DNA from: an uncultured Flavobacteriales bacterium | GTDB taxonomy: Bacteria; Bacteroidota; Bacteroidia; Flavobacteriales_D; Crocinitomicaceae | Assembly: GCA_913059205.1 (NCBI GenBank) | Contig: CAJXRM010000027.1 | Location: 1 to 34,806 of the forward strand | Direction: 5' to 3' | Length of the DNA stretch: 34,806 nucleotides | Shown here: piece after piece, positions 7,089-16,400 of the stretch | Layout: each line of letters starts with the position of its first letter | Position numbering within the stretch: position 1 is the stretch's first letter | Made by a program: the position numbers and the translations under genes | Notes under the pieces: generated by a model | What the model was told of the DNA's origin: nothing | What the model saw: only the letters and a program-made list of their open reading frames with translations | The model's database searches: none

Positions 7089-9563
7089 TTAGAAATTAAT
7101 ATAGTATTTGGCACGTACTCCAAATGCCTTAATATCTGTTACTTCGATTCCAGGATCTAAATGGGTTAAACGCCAAAAAACATCAACTCGTATAACTTTT
7201 AGAATATTTTCTATTCCCAAGCCAACTTCTACATAAGGCGTTTTACCGAATGATTTAGTAAACGAAGGTAAAATCATTTCTGTTGAATGGCGATCACCAA
7301 TAGCTCCAAACAAACCTCTTCCGGTAGCCACAAGTCTAAATTTGGCCTTTTTAACTAAAGGAATTCGATCGAAAATAACACCGTCAAAATGATGTTCCAA
7401 TAAAACTGAAACATAACGATCGGATACGAATTCAAAAAAGTTCATTTTATTGAAAGCATTTGTTGCTAACCAATACGATTGATTTCCCTCATGCACTTTT
7501 AAAAATGGATACGCAGCTCTTCCATGAATATAACCTACGTTCAATTGGTATTTAAGGCGTCCCATAACACCAAGTTTTGCGATGTGCTCAATGAATAAAT
7601 CAAATTTCTGATAATTGTAGTCAGCCCCAAAAAGCCCTTTCACCCCAAAAATCCCTTGAACTGAAATAATTGGAAATTTTGAGCGGACCGATTTACGATC
7701 AAAAGCTCCTGAAATGAATTCTTCATTTTTTGCCCAACGGTAACGAAGTGTGAATTCTGTTGTTTGAATTCGGGAAATAGTATCGTTAATTCCAGTAGTG
7801 AAGTTTGGACGAATATAATTTGCAACTCCCAGAGCTGTATACTCCTTCCATTCAAACCCTCCAAATAAGATAACATCTTTGCGTATGTCCTTTTCGAGAT
7901 TAATTCCAACTTTTTCAACAAATGTTAGCTTATCCATTGGTCCAGTTCTGAACAATGTCCCAAACGTTGAACCAACCGAAGCCGCTGTCGACGAAGTTCC
8001 AATTTGTTCAATGTCGTAATTGTAATACGCGCTCAACATTCCCCTTTTCTTCGGAGTTATATTAAACCGTATTGAAGCGCCGTATTTAAATTTCTCATCT
8101 CGAAATCCATAGGCAATTCGACCGCCTAATTCTAATCTTCTACTGAAATTATTGGAAGTTCTTAAGGCAAGTCCCAACCTGAATTTTTCAACAGGATTAA
8201 AGCTGAAAAGCGAAAAGGCATCTCCAAGTTCCACCTTGTTTAAAGGATAATATCCTGTAGAGACAAAGTAAACTAGGTTTTTTAAAGCTTTAAAAAACTT
8301 TAAATTGTTCAATGAATCAACCATATTATTGATTCCCATTTCTTTTGGCGCGAGTGGTTCATGCCGGACCTTCGCCCAATATTCATCCGACCTCAAATTG
8401 GCACTGTCCAATATTTCAACTGTAAAATTCGAATTATAAAAATCGGGTTCTTTTTCTTTATTGATTACATAATTTTGCCGGGTTGAATGCCTTCTACCAT
8501 ACAACCCCATTAATCCCGTTTTTCGAGTTAATTTTATATCGGCAAACATTTTTTCGCTGGTCAGCATCCATACTTCTGGCGCAACTTGGTCAAATTCGTG
8601 ATGTATATATAAATCTTGGACGTAATTGATGTTTGTCCAAGGTGAAATGTTCGCTTTAAAACTTTTTACAGCATACGTGGTATCGTGAATCCACATTTCG
8701 CCTTCAAACGTCATGTCACCCGTTCGTTTTGGCTTAAACGTTAATTTGTAACACCAATAATTATCAATAAACATAGAGTCCTCTAAATAGAATCGATAGA
8801 AATTACGGGCGTAGGTCGCAACTGGACTGATGAAGGATTTATTGAACATGTCAATACTGTTGTCGTAGATATTAATATCTAAATACATATCTCCCATGAA
8901 CTGATTTAGCTCAAGGTTATCAATTCCGGTTATGCGACTTGCCTTAACAATTTCTCGTTTCTTTTTTGGATTTTTTTTGAAGTAATAATCAGATACAGAT
9001 TCGCTTAATATAACAGGTAAAAAGTTTGTTCCGTCATCTGCTGAATCAAGGTAATTGGTTATTAAGTCCAAGCGTTTTACAATTCCTCGGTCCTCGAATT
9101 TATCATTTATATTGTTTATGTCTAGTTGTATTTTATTGTATACTTCGTATTCGTATGATTCAAGTTTTTCCTTGTTATTGATTGGTTTGTTTGCGATTAC
9201 TTTTTTATGTAAAATGGTAGATGGAAACTCATCCGGTGCTTTTACAACAACTTCTTGATAGTTTGCAGTTAAAATGGGAAGCATAACATCAATCACTTGT
9301 TCCTTGTCCAGTTCTACAAATTCTACAACTTTCAAATATCCCGAAAATGAGAATATTAAAGAATCAGTTGCATAATAAGATTCAATAGAATATTTCCCTA
9401 GTGTATCTGTTATTGTGCCGACTTTGGCATTCTGAAAACGAACTGTCACAAAAGGCATTACTTCTCCTGTAATTGCATCCGTTACTGTTCCTTCCACCTT
9501 AGTCGTTTGACCGTTGGAGAAAAGAGGCAATAGAAAAAGAAAAAAAAGTAACTTAAAGTTCAT
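7089..9563 (-). CDS. DUF5686 / carboxypeptidase-regulatory-like domain outer membrane protein
   Basis: An 824-aa protein with a signal peptide (residues 1-18, ..LLPLFSNGQ). A CarboxypepD_reg-like beta domain follows at about 20-105 (VEGTVTDAITGEVMPFVTVRF, the usual N-terminal plug-like domain). The rest matches the DUF5686 family of Bacteroidota. The C-terminal 350 residues are rich in alternating aromatic/polar strands and end in a Phe (..VRAKYYINF), as in outer-membrane beta-barrels. The family's role is not established; an outer-membrane assembly or transport role is plausible. It sits between tatC (56 bp upstream) and lptB (9 bp downstream), which fits an envelope-biogenesis unit. Confidence 0.85.
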   Translation of the reverse strand: MNFKLLFFLFLLPLFSNGQTTKVEGTVTDAITGEVMPFVTVRFQNAKVGTITDTLGKYSIESYYATDSLIFSFSGYLKVVEFVELDKEQVIDVMLPILTANYQEVVVKAPDEFPSTILHKKVIANKPINNKEKLESYEYEVYNKIQLDINNINDKFEDRGIVKRLDLITNYLDSADDGTNFLPVILSESVSDYYFKKNPKKKREIVKASRITGIDNLELNQFMGDMYLDINIYDNSIDMFNKSFISPVATYARNFYRFYLEDSMFIDNYWCYKLTFKPKRTGDMTFEGEMWIHDTTYAVKSFKANISPWTNINYVQDLYIHHEFDQVAPEVWMLTSEKMFADIKLTRKTGLMGLYGRRHSTRQNYVINKEKEPDFYNSNFTVEILDSANLRSDEYWAKVRHEPLAPKEMGINNMVDSLNNLKFFKALKNLVYFVSTGYYPLNKVELGDAFSLFSFNPVEKFRLGLALRTSNNFSRRLELGGRIAYGFRDEKFKYGASIRFNITPKKRGMLSAYYNYDIEQIGTSSTAASVGSTFGTLFRTGPMDKLTFVEKVGINLEKDIRKDVILFGGFEWKEYTALGVANYIRPNFTTGINDTISRIQTTEFTLRYRWAKNEEFISGAFDRKSVRSKFPIISVQGIFGVKGLFGADYNYQKFDLFIEHIAKLGVMGRLKYQLNVGYIHGRAAYPFLKVHEGNQSYWLATNAFNKMNFFEFVSDRYVSVLLEHHFDGVIFDRIPLVKKAKFRLVATGRGLFGAIGDRHSTEMILPSFTKSFGKTPYVEVGLGIENILKVIRVDVFWRLTHLDPGIEVTDIKAFGVRAKYYINF

Positions 9564-9619
9564 TTATTCAATCTAGAATCTAAATGTAATGAAGAAAATT
9601 AAAACGTTCTACATTCGAG

Positions 9620-10402
9620 CTAGTCTTGTTTTTTATTCTTTTCAACACGAGCAGAAACAAGAATTCCAATTTCGTACAATAAAACGATTGGAATTCCTAC
9701 AATAACTTGACTAATTAAGTCTGGAGGTGTGATTACAGCAGACAATATTAAAATTCCCACAATAGCATGCTTTCTATACTTTCGAAGGAATTCAGGAGTA
9801 ATTACACCCAATTTCGTAAACAAATAAGAAATAACTGGCAATAGAAAAAGTAATCCCGAATAAAAAACAGTGGATAGGATTGTACTCATGTATGAGTTTA
9901 TGGTAAAAATGTTCTCGATTTTATCACTTATCTGATAGGAACCAAAAAACTGTACACACAAAGGAGCAACAATAAAATAGCCAAAAGCAATTCCCGTAAA
10001 AAACAAAAGGCTAACATAAAAAACAATCCCTTTGGCAACTGTTTGCTCGTTCTTTTTTAAACCGGGCTTAACAAAGCGCCATATTTGGTAAAAAATAAAA
10101 GGAAAGGAAATAACCACTCCGCCCATTATACTTGTCATTAACGCATAGGAAAATTGACCGGAAACAGTCATACTTTGCATTTTTAGTGGGATTTCTTCCA
10201 CACAAACACCAAAATGGTCACACATTAATTGAAAAGTGATAAAACTAGGATCCTTCATAGATAAAAATAAATTATCCATGATCCATTCTTGGAAAAACCA
10301 CAATGCAATTGAAACAATTACAATTGCAATAGCAATTCTAACCAAGCGCCATCTTAATTCTTCAAGATGGTTAAGGAAACTCATTTGTTTGTCATTCTCC
10401 AT
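9620..10402 (-). CDS. tatC: Sec-independent (Tat) protein translocase subunit TatC
   Basis: A 260-aa inner-membrane protein of the twin-arginine translocase, which binds signal peptides of folded exported proteins. The N-terminal MSFLNHLEELRWRL stretch (residues 7-20) is the TatC hallmark. The central PFIFYQIWRFVKPGL segment near residues 102-116 is also characteristic. About six hydrophobic segments are visible and the length fits the family. The first ATG is used because a Bacteroidota -7 box lies directly upstream, which leaves very little room for a longer leader. It is divergent from recQ. No tatA/tatB is nearby, so the partner subunit must be encoded elsewhere. Confidence 0.95.
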   Translation of the reverse strand: MENDKQMSFLNHLEELRWRLVRIAIAIVIVSIALWFFQEWIMDNLFLSMKDPSFITFQLMCDHFGVCVEEIPLKMQSMTVSGQFSYALMTSIMGGVVISFPFIFYQIWRFVKPGLKKNEQTVAKGIVFYVSLLFFTGIAFGYFIVAPLCVQFFGSYQISDKIENIFTINSYMSTILSTVFYSGLLFLLPVISYLFTKLGVITPEFLRKYRKHAIVGILILSAVITPPDLISQVIVGIPIVLLYEIGILVSARVEKNKKQD

Positions 10403-10410
10403 TTCAATCG

Positions 10411-10444
10411 CAAAAGTACAAAACAGCCTTTTACGAAAAACAAA
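10411..10444 (-). promoter_or_regulatory. Candidate Bacteroidota promoter for tatC
   Basis: On the minus strand a perfect TAnnTTTG box (TACTTTTG, 10411-10418) is preceded by TTG (10441-10443) at 22 bp, within the reported 17-23 bp range. The box ends 8 bp before the tatC ATG, implying an almost leaderless transcript. This is sequence matching only. Confidence 0.45.
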
Positions 10445-10569
10445 AATGCGAGTGAGATGTATATTTCATTTAATTTTAACAAAAGAGCTTATTTTTTTTA
10501 ATAAGTCGATTGCATGAATAAATTTTAGTATCTTAGATTATACATTACAGTATTCTATATACAATAAGC

Positions 10570-12747
10570 ATGGCGAAGATTAACTTGCAAGATGCTCTGA
10601 AAAAGTATTTCGGGTTTAGCAGTTTTAAAGGAGAACAAGAAGAGATTATTTACAATGTTTTGGATGGTAACAATACGTTTGTTATCATGCCTACTGGTGG
10701 TGGGAAGTCTATGTGCTACCAGCTTCCGGCAATGCTATCCAATGGGACAGCAATTATTGTTTCGCCTTTGATTGCCCTTATGAAGAATCAAGTTGACGCG
10801 ATACGAAATGTTAGCGACGATGAATCCATTGCCCACTTTTTGAATTCGTCTCTTACCAAAACTGAAATCACAAAAGTAAAAAGTGATGTTAGAGAAGGTA
10901 AAACCAAACTATTGTACGTCGCTCCTGAGTCATTAACAAAAGCCGAAAATATCCAGTTTTTAACGGAAGTGTCAATTTCGTTTTTTGCCATTGATGAAGC
11001 ACACTGTATTTCTGAATGGGGACATGATTTCAGACCTGAATACCGTCGTTTGAGAGAGATTTTTGAGGAGATTTCTAATGTTCCTATTATTGCTTTAACG
11101 GCTACGGCTACGCCTAAAGTACAGCATGATATACAGAAGAATTTGAATATGTTAGACGCGAAGGTGTTTAAATCATCTTTTAATCGTGACAATTTGTTTT
11201 ATCAAATCCTTCCTAAAACGGATGTAGAAAAGCAAATCATTAAATATATTCGAACACGACCAGGTAAAAGTGGAATTATTTATTGCCTCAGCCGAAAAAA
11301 AGTAGAAGAACTTGCAGAATTGTTGCAAGTAAACGGGATCAATGCCTTGCCTTATCACGCTGGTCTTGATGGAAATACAAGAGCGAAACACCAAGACATG
11401 TTTCTCATGGAAGATGTGGATGTTATTGTTGCAACAATCGCATTTGGAATGGGAATCGATAAACCCGATGTGCGTTTTGTTATTCACCATGATATTCCAA
11501 AATCGTTGGAAAGTTACTACCAAGAAACAGGTCGCGCTGGCCGTGATGGTGGAGAAGGGGAGTGCATTTCGTTTTATAGATATAAAGATGTCGAGAAATT
11601 GGAGAAATTTCTTCAAGGAAAACCAATTGCAGAACAAGAAATTGGTCGACAGTTATTGAATGAAATAGCGTCTTATTCAGAAACTTCGGTATGTCGAAGA
11701 AAAATGATACTTCATTATTTTGGTGAAGAATATGACGAAAAAAATTGCAACGCACTGTGCGATAATTGCCGCAATCCTAAAGAAAAACAGGAAGGTAAGG
11801 AGTATGTTGTGCAGTTATTAAAATCAATTGATGCATTAAAGGAAACCCAACGTGCGAAACATTATTGTCTCTTCTTGGCTGGAGTGGCAAACTCAGACAT
11901 TACTTCGTACAAGCATCACGAATTACCATTGTTTGGTATAGGAAAAGAAAAAGACGAACATTTTTGGAATGCCGTTATCCGCCAAAGTGTGGTAGCAGGA
12001 CTTGTTTCTAAAGACATAGAAACCTACGGAGTTTTAAAGTTGACAGAAGCAGGGAAAGAATTTTTGGCTAGTCCGAAATCATTTATGTTGATTAAGGAGC
12101 ACGATTACTTGGTAGATGAAGACGATAGCGTTGTTGTTTCCAATGGAGGTGGAGTTTTTGATGAAACACTTTATAACCAATTGCTTGACCTAAGAAAAAG
12201 TCTTTCAAAACAAAAAGACATTCCTCCTTTTGTCATTTTCCAAGAGCCGTCACTAAAAGATATGTGCTTTCAATATCCTATCACAATAGAAGAACTGACG
12301 AACGTTCAAGGAGTAGGACATGGAAAAGCAAGCAGATACGGTCAACCCTTTGTTGCTTTAATCAAAAGTTACGTGGAAGACAACGACATTGATAGACCGC
12401 AGGATTTAGTCATGAAATCTGTAGTAAACAAGTCGGGATTAAAGGTCCAATTAATACAGAATATTGATAGAAAATTACCGTTGGATGATATTGCAGGAGC
12501 GCAAGGGAAAACGGTAGATGAGGTAATTGATGAAATAGAACAAATTGTAACATCAGGAACGCGCGTAAATATCAACTATTATATCGATGATATTTTGGAT
12601 CAAGATACGCAAGAGGACATTTACGACTATTTTTCTGAGGCTGAAACAGATGATTTACAAGCGGCTTACGATGAATTTGACGGAGATTACTCCGAAGAAG
12701 AATTGCGATTGGTGCGCATCAAGTTCATGAGCGAAATGGCAAATTAA
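10570..12747 (+). CDS. recQ: ATP-dependent DNA helicase RecQ
   Basis: A 725-aa 3'-5' superfamily 2 helicase for recombination and replication-fork repair. Visible motifs are Walker A PTGGGKS (41-47), DEAH (142-145) followed by the RecQ aromatic-rich loop CISEWGHDFRPEY, motif VI QETGRAGRDG (318-327), and the RecQ zinc site with Cys 375, 393, 397 and 400. A winged-helix RQC region follows (about 410-515), then an HRDC domain (about 530-610). A C-terminal HTH-type extension (about 615-725) with an acidic stretch is usual in Bacteroidota RecQ, which run longer than E. coli RecQ (about 610 aa). It is divergent from tatC. Confidence 0.95.
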   Translation: MAKINLQDALKKYFGFSSFKGEQEEIIYNVLDGNNTFVIMPTGGGKSMCYQLPAMLSNGTAIIVSPLIALMKNQVDAIRNVSDDESIAHFLNSSLTKTEITKVKSDVREGKTKLLYVAPESLTKAENIQFLTEVSISFFAIDEAHCISEWGHDFRPEYRRLREIFEEISNVPIIALTATATPKVQHDIQKNLNMLDAKVFKSSFNRDNLFYQILPKTDVEKQIIKYIRTRPGKSGIIYCLSRKKVEELAELLQVNGINALPYHAGLDGNTRAKHQDMFLMEDVDVIVATIAFGMGIDKPDVRFVIHHDIPKSLESYYQETGRAGRDGGEGECISFYRYKDVEKLEKFLQGKPIAEQEIGRQLLNEIASYSETSVCRRKMILHYFGEEYDEKNCNALCDNCRNPKEKQEGKEYVVQLLKSIDALKETQRAKHYCLFLAGVANSDITSYKHHELPLFGIGKEKDEHFWNAVIRQSVVAGLVSKDIETYGVLKLTEAGKEFLASPKSFMLIKEHDYLVDEDDSVVVSNGGGVFDETLYNQLLDLRKSLSKQKDIPPFVIFQEPSLKDMCFQYPITIEELTNVQGVGHGKASRYGQPFVALIKSYVEDNDIDRPQDLVMKSVVNKSGLKVQLIQNIDRKLPLDDIAGAQGKTVDEVIDEIEQIVTSGTRVNINYYIDDILDQDTQEDIYDYFSEAETDDLQAAYDEFDGDYSEEELRLVRIKFMSEMAN

Positions 12748-12756
12748 ACACGAATG

Positions 12757-12814
12757 CTGAGCCGAAATCCCTGAGCCGAGATCTCTGAGCGTGTCGAAAA
12801 GTCGAAGCATGAAC
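12757..12814 (+). repeat. CTGAGC intergenic repeat element (three units, 14-bp period)
   Basis: CTGAGC occurs at 12757, 12771 and 12785, an exact 14-bp period. The last unit runs into GTCGAAAAGTCGAAGC and CATGAAC. It resembles the short CTGAGC..GTCGAAGC palindromic repeats scattered between genes in Flavobacteriia. A perfect GAGATCTC palindrome sits at 12778-12785. It lies just after the recQ stop. The relation to a REP-type family is from memory and inference. Confidence 0.55.
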
Positions 12815-12842
12815 TGTTTATTATCTTGACTCTTTAAAAAAT

Positions 12843-13187
12843 ATGACATTAAAAAACATTCTAAGTGGCGTTGCAGGTGGAATCATTGGTGCAGTGCTTC
12901 TTTTCATTCTAGAATACAATAACTATTTTGGTTTAGGAGAAATGAGCGGATATGCGCTTTTGTTTTTTTTAATCGTGGGAATTATTTCAGCCCTTATCAT
13001 TGATAAAACGCTTAATAAATCTACGACCCAAATTGTGCGAACAATAATCGGATTTATTGCGTTTCTTGTGTCTTTGCTTGCTACGAGTTACTCAGATTTT
13101 GGAACCGTGAGTTTGGGTGCAATCGGAATTATATTGTTTTTGGGACTTGGGATGAGTTTAATAATTGCCCAAATTTTTAAATATTAA
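12843..13187 (+). CDS. Small membrane protein, function unknown
   Basis: A 114-aa protein consisting almost entirely of about four hydrophobic segments (residues 5-25, 35-52, 62-80, 88-113) with short polar linkers. A Gly-rich first segment (SGVAGGIIGAVLLF) and a Lys/Thr-rich loop (KTLNKSTTQ) are the only notable features. No family was recognised and no catalytic residues are apparent. It follows recQ after 95 bp that include the CTGAGC repeat element, so it may be transcribed separately. It converges with the DUF1508 gene, with no clear terminator in the 38-bp gap. Confidence 0.65.
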   Translation: MTLKNILSGVAGGIIGAVLLFILEYNNYFGLGEMSGYALLFFLIVGIISALIIDKTLNKSTTQIVRTIIGFIAFLVSLLATSYSDFGTVSLGAIGIILFLGLGMSLIIAQIFKY

Positions 13188-13225
13188 TGCGTGTATAGGT
13201 AGTTTGCAATAAATAGCTGATATCA

Positions 13226-13552
13226 TCAATCATTTATCTCTGCTTCAGGTGCATTTTTCTTAACGCTTTCAATCCCATTATCTCGACTAGCGGTTGTTTT
13301 GTACATTTCACTCGTTCCGATTACCTGACCATTTCCAGATTTCAAATTGAAATAATATTGTCCGTCCTTTGCACTATTTCGCTCAAAACGTGACTCTTCA
13401 GACCCATTAACTTTTACAGATTCAATTCCATTTTCCGCAGCATTTTTCGATGAGTAACCTTGACTAGCCAAAATAATTTCATGGTTTGGTGCTTTTAGAT
13501 TGAAGTAATAGTCGTCGTTTTTGTCTGACTTAAATAGTGTGAAATATCCCAT
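13226..13552 (-). CDS. YegP-family DUF1508 protein (two tandem repeats)
   Basis: A 108-aa protein made of two copies of the DUF1508 module. Copy 1 is about residues 2-50 (GYFTLFKSDKNDDYYFNLKA, then SQGYSSKNAAENGIESVK). Copy 2 is about residues 53-100 (RNSAKDGQYYFNLKSGNG, then SEMYKTTASRDNGIESVK). The paired YYFNLK and NGIESVKxN motifs define the family, whose E. coli member is YegP. The molecular role of these small cytosolic proteins is not established. It is 58 bp downstream of the DUF6132 gene on the same strand and may share its transcript. Confidence 0.9.
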   Translation of the reverse strand: MGYFTLFKSDKNDDYYFNLKAPNHEIILASQGYSSKNAAENGIESVKVNGSEESRFERNSAKDGQYYFNLKSGNGQVIGTSEMYKTTASRDNGIESVKKNAPEAEIND

Positions 13553-13610
13553 TGTTTTCTATTGTTTTGGTTATTTCTATAAGGTACGGAATATTATCGG
13601 AAATGAACGT

Positions 13611-13823
13611 TTATTCCTTGTCAATTGTCTTCTTTTTTCTACCATCCAACATGTTCAGCAACAGTCCTCCCATCATTCCACCGTAAAGCGTACTATTCAA
13701 TGGTTTTGAGGTAATTGCACAAGTTCCACTTGCACATCCAATAAAATGATAATACGCGTACCCACCAATCAAACCAAGTCCGATTCCGATGAAGGTGAAT
13801 TTGTATTTTTTTAGAAATTCCAT
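13611..13823 (-). CDS. DUF6132-like small membrane protein
   Basis: About 70 aa when started at the ATG 13821-13823 (MEFLKKYKF). A longer reading frame begins at 13865, but the extra 14 residues are polar and unlike a membrane-protein N-terminus, so the internal start is preferred. It has a hydrophobic helix with a GxGLGLIGGYAYYHFIG pattern, a small Cys-containing loop (CASGTCAITSKP) and a second weak hydrophobic segment (YGGMMGGLLLNM) before a Lys-rich tail. The Cys-x4-Cys loop with ITSxP, common in small proteins beside rhodanese or thioredoxin genes, fits DUF6132, though the assignment is from memory. It is divergent from pheT. Confidence 0.7.
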   Translation of the reverse strand: MEFLKKYKFTFIGIGLGLIGGYAYYHFIGCASGTCAITSKPLNSTLYGGMMGGLLLNMLDGRKKKTIDKE

Positions 13824-13930
13824 ACTACAAGTTTTGTCAAAAATAGTCGAATCAATGAAATTCAATTGTGATATTCGTTACATAAGACGGTTCATGAGGC
13901 AAAATAGTACTTAAATCGACTAAGATTCAT

Positions 13931-13938
13931 TAAATTTG
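13931..13938 (+). promoter_or_regulatory. Candidate -7 promoter box for pheT-bioDA
   Basis: TAAATTTG is a perfect TAnnTTTG box 25 bp upstream of the pheT ATG, leaving a leader of about 20 nt. No TTG lies at the expected distance upstream, so the -33 element is weak or absent. Confidence 0.4.
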
Positions 13939-13963
13939 CAACCACGATACAACAGAAGAATAA

Positions 13964-16393
13964 ATGAAAATTTCATACAATTGGTTAAAGCAATACGTTG
14001 CAGTTGATTTGAGTCCAGAAGACGCTGGAAAAATATTGACAGATACTGGACTTGAGGTAGAAGGAATCCACAAAATTGAAGCCGTAAAAGGTGGACTGGC
14101 GGGAGTTGTAGTTGGAGAAGTGCTGACATGTGAACAGCATCCTGATGCTGATCGTTTAAAAGTAACCACTGTTTCTGTTGGGAGTGAAACACTTCAAATT
14201 GTATGTGGAGCACCAAATGTTGATGTAGGTCAAAAAGTTATTGTAGCAACTGAAGGGTGCACGCTTTATCCGTCACTTGAGGAAGCGTTTAAAATTAAAA
14301 AATCAAAAATTCGTGGAGTTGAATCGTGTGGAATGTTGTGTGCAGAAGATGAACTTGGACTTGGAAAAGGCCATGATGGAATTCTAGTACTCGACGATTC
14401 TATTCCTGTTGGCACTACTGCTGCTCAGTACTTCGAGCTGGAAGATGATTACGAAATTGAAATTGGATTAACACCTAATCGTGCCGATGCAATGGGGCAT
14501 GTTGGAGTTGCTCGGGATTTGGTTGCTTACTTGAATGTGCACGAAAAGGCCGGTTTGAAATTGAATATTCCGTCCGTCGATGCGTTCAAAGTTCAAAACA
14601 ACGATTTAAAGATTGATGTGTCTGTTGAAGCGGAAGATGTTTGTCCAAGATATACAGCTACTTCAATTAAAGATGTTAAAGTTGGACCTTCGCCAGCTTG
14701 GTTGCAAAAAAGATTACGAGCAATTGGACTTTCGCCAATCAACAATATAGTGGATGCAACAAATTTTGTAATGCACGAATTAGGAACGCCACTGCATGCT
14801 TTTGACGCTTCAAAATTGAATGGTAAATTAGTCGTAAAAGCGGCGAGCAAAGGAGATAAGTTTATAACCCTGGATGAAGTTGAACGGAAATTGGATGATT
14901 CAAATTTGATGATTACCAATGGAAAAGAACATTTGTGTATAGCAGGTGTTTTTGGCGGAAGTGATTCTGGAATTAAAGATTCGACAACAACTATTTTGTT
15001 GGAGTCGGCGTATTTCAACCCTGTTTCGGTTCGTAAAACGGCAAAAATGCACGGATTAAATACGGATGCTTCATTTCGATTTGAAAGAGGAGTTGATCCA
15101 AATTTGACATTGTATGCCTTGAAAAGAGCAGCATTGTTGATTCAAGAAATTGCTGGTGGAACAATTGCGATGGATGTTGTTGATACAAATGCTTTGCCTA
15201 TTGAAAACCGAACTGTTGATTTTAACTACGATCGTTGTAATCGATTGATTGGGACAGCTATCCCAAAGGAAATGGTTCAGTCTATTTTCTCGAATTTGGA
15301 CATTAAAATTGTTTCAGAAAATGGCGATGATGTTGTACTAGAAATTCCAGCTTATCGCGTTGATGTTACCAGAGAAGCTGATGTTGTGGAAGAAGTCCTT
15401 CGAATTTATGGATTCAATAACGTACCGCTACCCTCAAAATTAAACACATCTCTATCTCATCAATCAAAGCCGGATAAAGAGAAGGTTCAGAATGTAATTT
15501 CTGACATGTTGGTGGGAATGGGATTTTTAGAAACATTGAATAATTCACTAACAAAATCTGAATACTCAGTGAAGTTGGGAGAAGAAGTGGTGTTGGATGA
15601 ACGCAACGTTCGCATGTTAAATCCATTGAGTCAAGACTTGGATGTAATGCGTCAATCCTTACTGTTCAATTCATTGGAAATGGTTGCGCACAATCAAAAC
15701 CGTCAAAATGCCGATTTGAAATTGTATGAGTTCGGAAAGGTGTATCATAAATATGAAACGTACCAAGAAAACAAACGCTTGATTTTTGCAATCACTGGAA
15801 ATAAAGAAAAAGAAAGTTGGAATTCGTCAAAGGATAAGTCTACTTATTACACTGTAAAAGGTGTAACAAACGCAGTTTTTCGTCGATTGGGGCTCGAAGA
15901 AATGCTAAGCGAAAAAGGATTGAAAAATTCATTGCTGCAAGATGGAGTTCAATTGAATGTATTGAAAAATAAAGTTGGTGAAATTGGATGGATATCGCCT
16001 AAGATGAAAAAATACTTCGGTATTAAAAACGATGTTTTTATTGCGGATTTAGATTGGGATGCTATTATAGATTGTTTAAAATTCACCAAGATTAAATACA
16101 CGGAACTTCCAAAAACGTTTGCTGTCCGTCGTGATTTCTCTTTATTGTTAGATACGAAAATTAACTTTTCTGAGATTGAAGAAATAGCGAAAAGTGCCGA
16201 TAAGAAAATATTGAAAGAGGTAGGTTTGTTTGACGTGTACGAAGGAAAGAATTTGGAGGAGGGGAAAAAATCGTACGCGGTTTCGTTTAAATTCCAAGAC
16301 GCAGAACAAACGTTGAAAGATCAGCAAGTGGATGCAATCATGGAAAAAATTAGAACACAATTGGAGTCTAAATTAGGTGCACAATTGAGATAA
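13964..16393 (+). CDS. pheT: Phenylalanyl-tRNA synthetase beta subunit
   Basis: An 809-aa cytosolic subunit of the alpha2-beta2 enzyme that charges tRNA-Phe; the catalytic alpha subunit PheS is not in this window. It starts MKISYNWLKQYV, the standard PheT N-terminus. Domains in order: an EMAP/tRNA-binding OB fold at about 40-150 (VVGEVLTCEQHPDADRLKV; CGAPN), B3/B4 editing domain at about 210-375 (ITNGxxxLCIAGVFGG), B5 domain at about 400-475, a catalytic-like core at about 480-690, and the C-terminal FDX-ACB anticodon-binding domain at about 715-809 (PxxFAVRRDFSLLLD). The length is normal. bioD follows after 7 bp, so the three genes are probably co-transcribed. Confidence 0.97.
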   Translation: MKISYNWLKQYVAVDLSPEDAGKILTDTGLEVEGIHKIEAVKGGLAGVVVGEVLTCEQHPDADRLKVTTVSVGSETLQIVCGAPNVDVGQKVIVATEGCTLYPSLEEAFKIKKSKIRGVESCGMLCAEDELGLGKGHDGILVLDDSIPVGTTAAQYFELEDDYEIEIGLTPNRADAMGHVGVARDLVAYLNVHEKAGLKLNIPSVDAFKVQNNDLKIDVSVEAEDVCPRYTATSIKDVKVGPSPAWLQKRLRAIGLSPINNIVDATNFVMHELGTPLHAFDASKLNGKLVVKAASKGDKFITLDEVERKLDDSNLMITNGKEHLCIAGVFGGSDSGIKDSTTTILLESAYFNPVSVRKTAKMHGLNTDASFRFERGVDPNLTLYALKRAALLIQEIAGGTIAMDVVDTNALPIENRTVDFNYDRCNRLIGTAIPKEMVQSIFSNLDIKIVSENGDDVVLEIPAYRVDVTREADVVEEVLRIYGFNNVPLPSKLNTSLSHQSKPDKEKVQNVISDMLVGMGFLETLNNSLTKSEYSVKLGEEVVLDERNVRMLNPLSQDLDVMRQSLLFNSLEMVAHNQNRQNADLKLYEFGKVYHKYETYQENKRLIFAITGNKEKESWNSSKDKSTYYTVKGVTNAVFRRLGLEEMLSEKGLKNSLLQDGVQLNVLKNKVGEIGWISPKMKKYFGIKNDVFIADLDWDAIIDCLKFTKIKYTELPKTFAVRRDFSLLLDTKINFSEIEEIAKSADKKILKEVGLFDVYEGKNLEEGKKSYAVSFKFQDAEQTLKDQQVDAIMEKIRTQLESKLGAQLR

Positions 16394-16400
16394 TTATCGG

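Noticed and set aside
10487..10507. CTTATT/AATAAG hairpin with a T-loop upstream of recQ
   Set aside because: Only six AT pairs, with no GC content and no consistent role; expected by chance in this AT-rich sequence.
10788..11755. Antisense and alternate-frame ORFs inside recQ (and similar ones in other genes)
   Set aside because: They lie entirely within strongly supported genes, show no family motifs, and have compositions expected of shadow frames.
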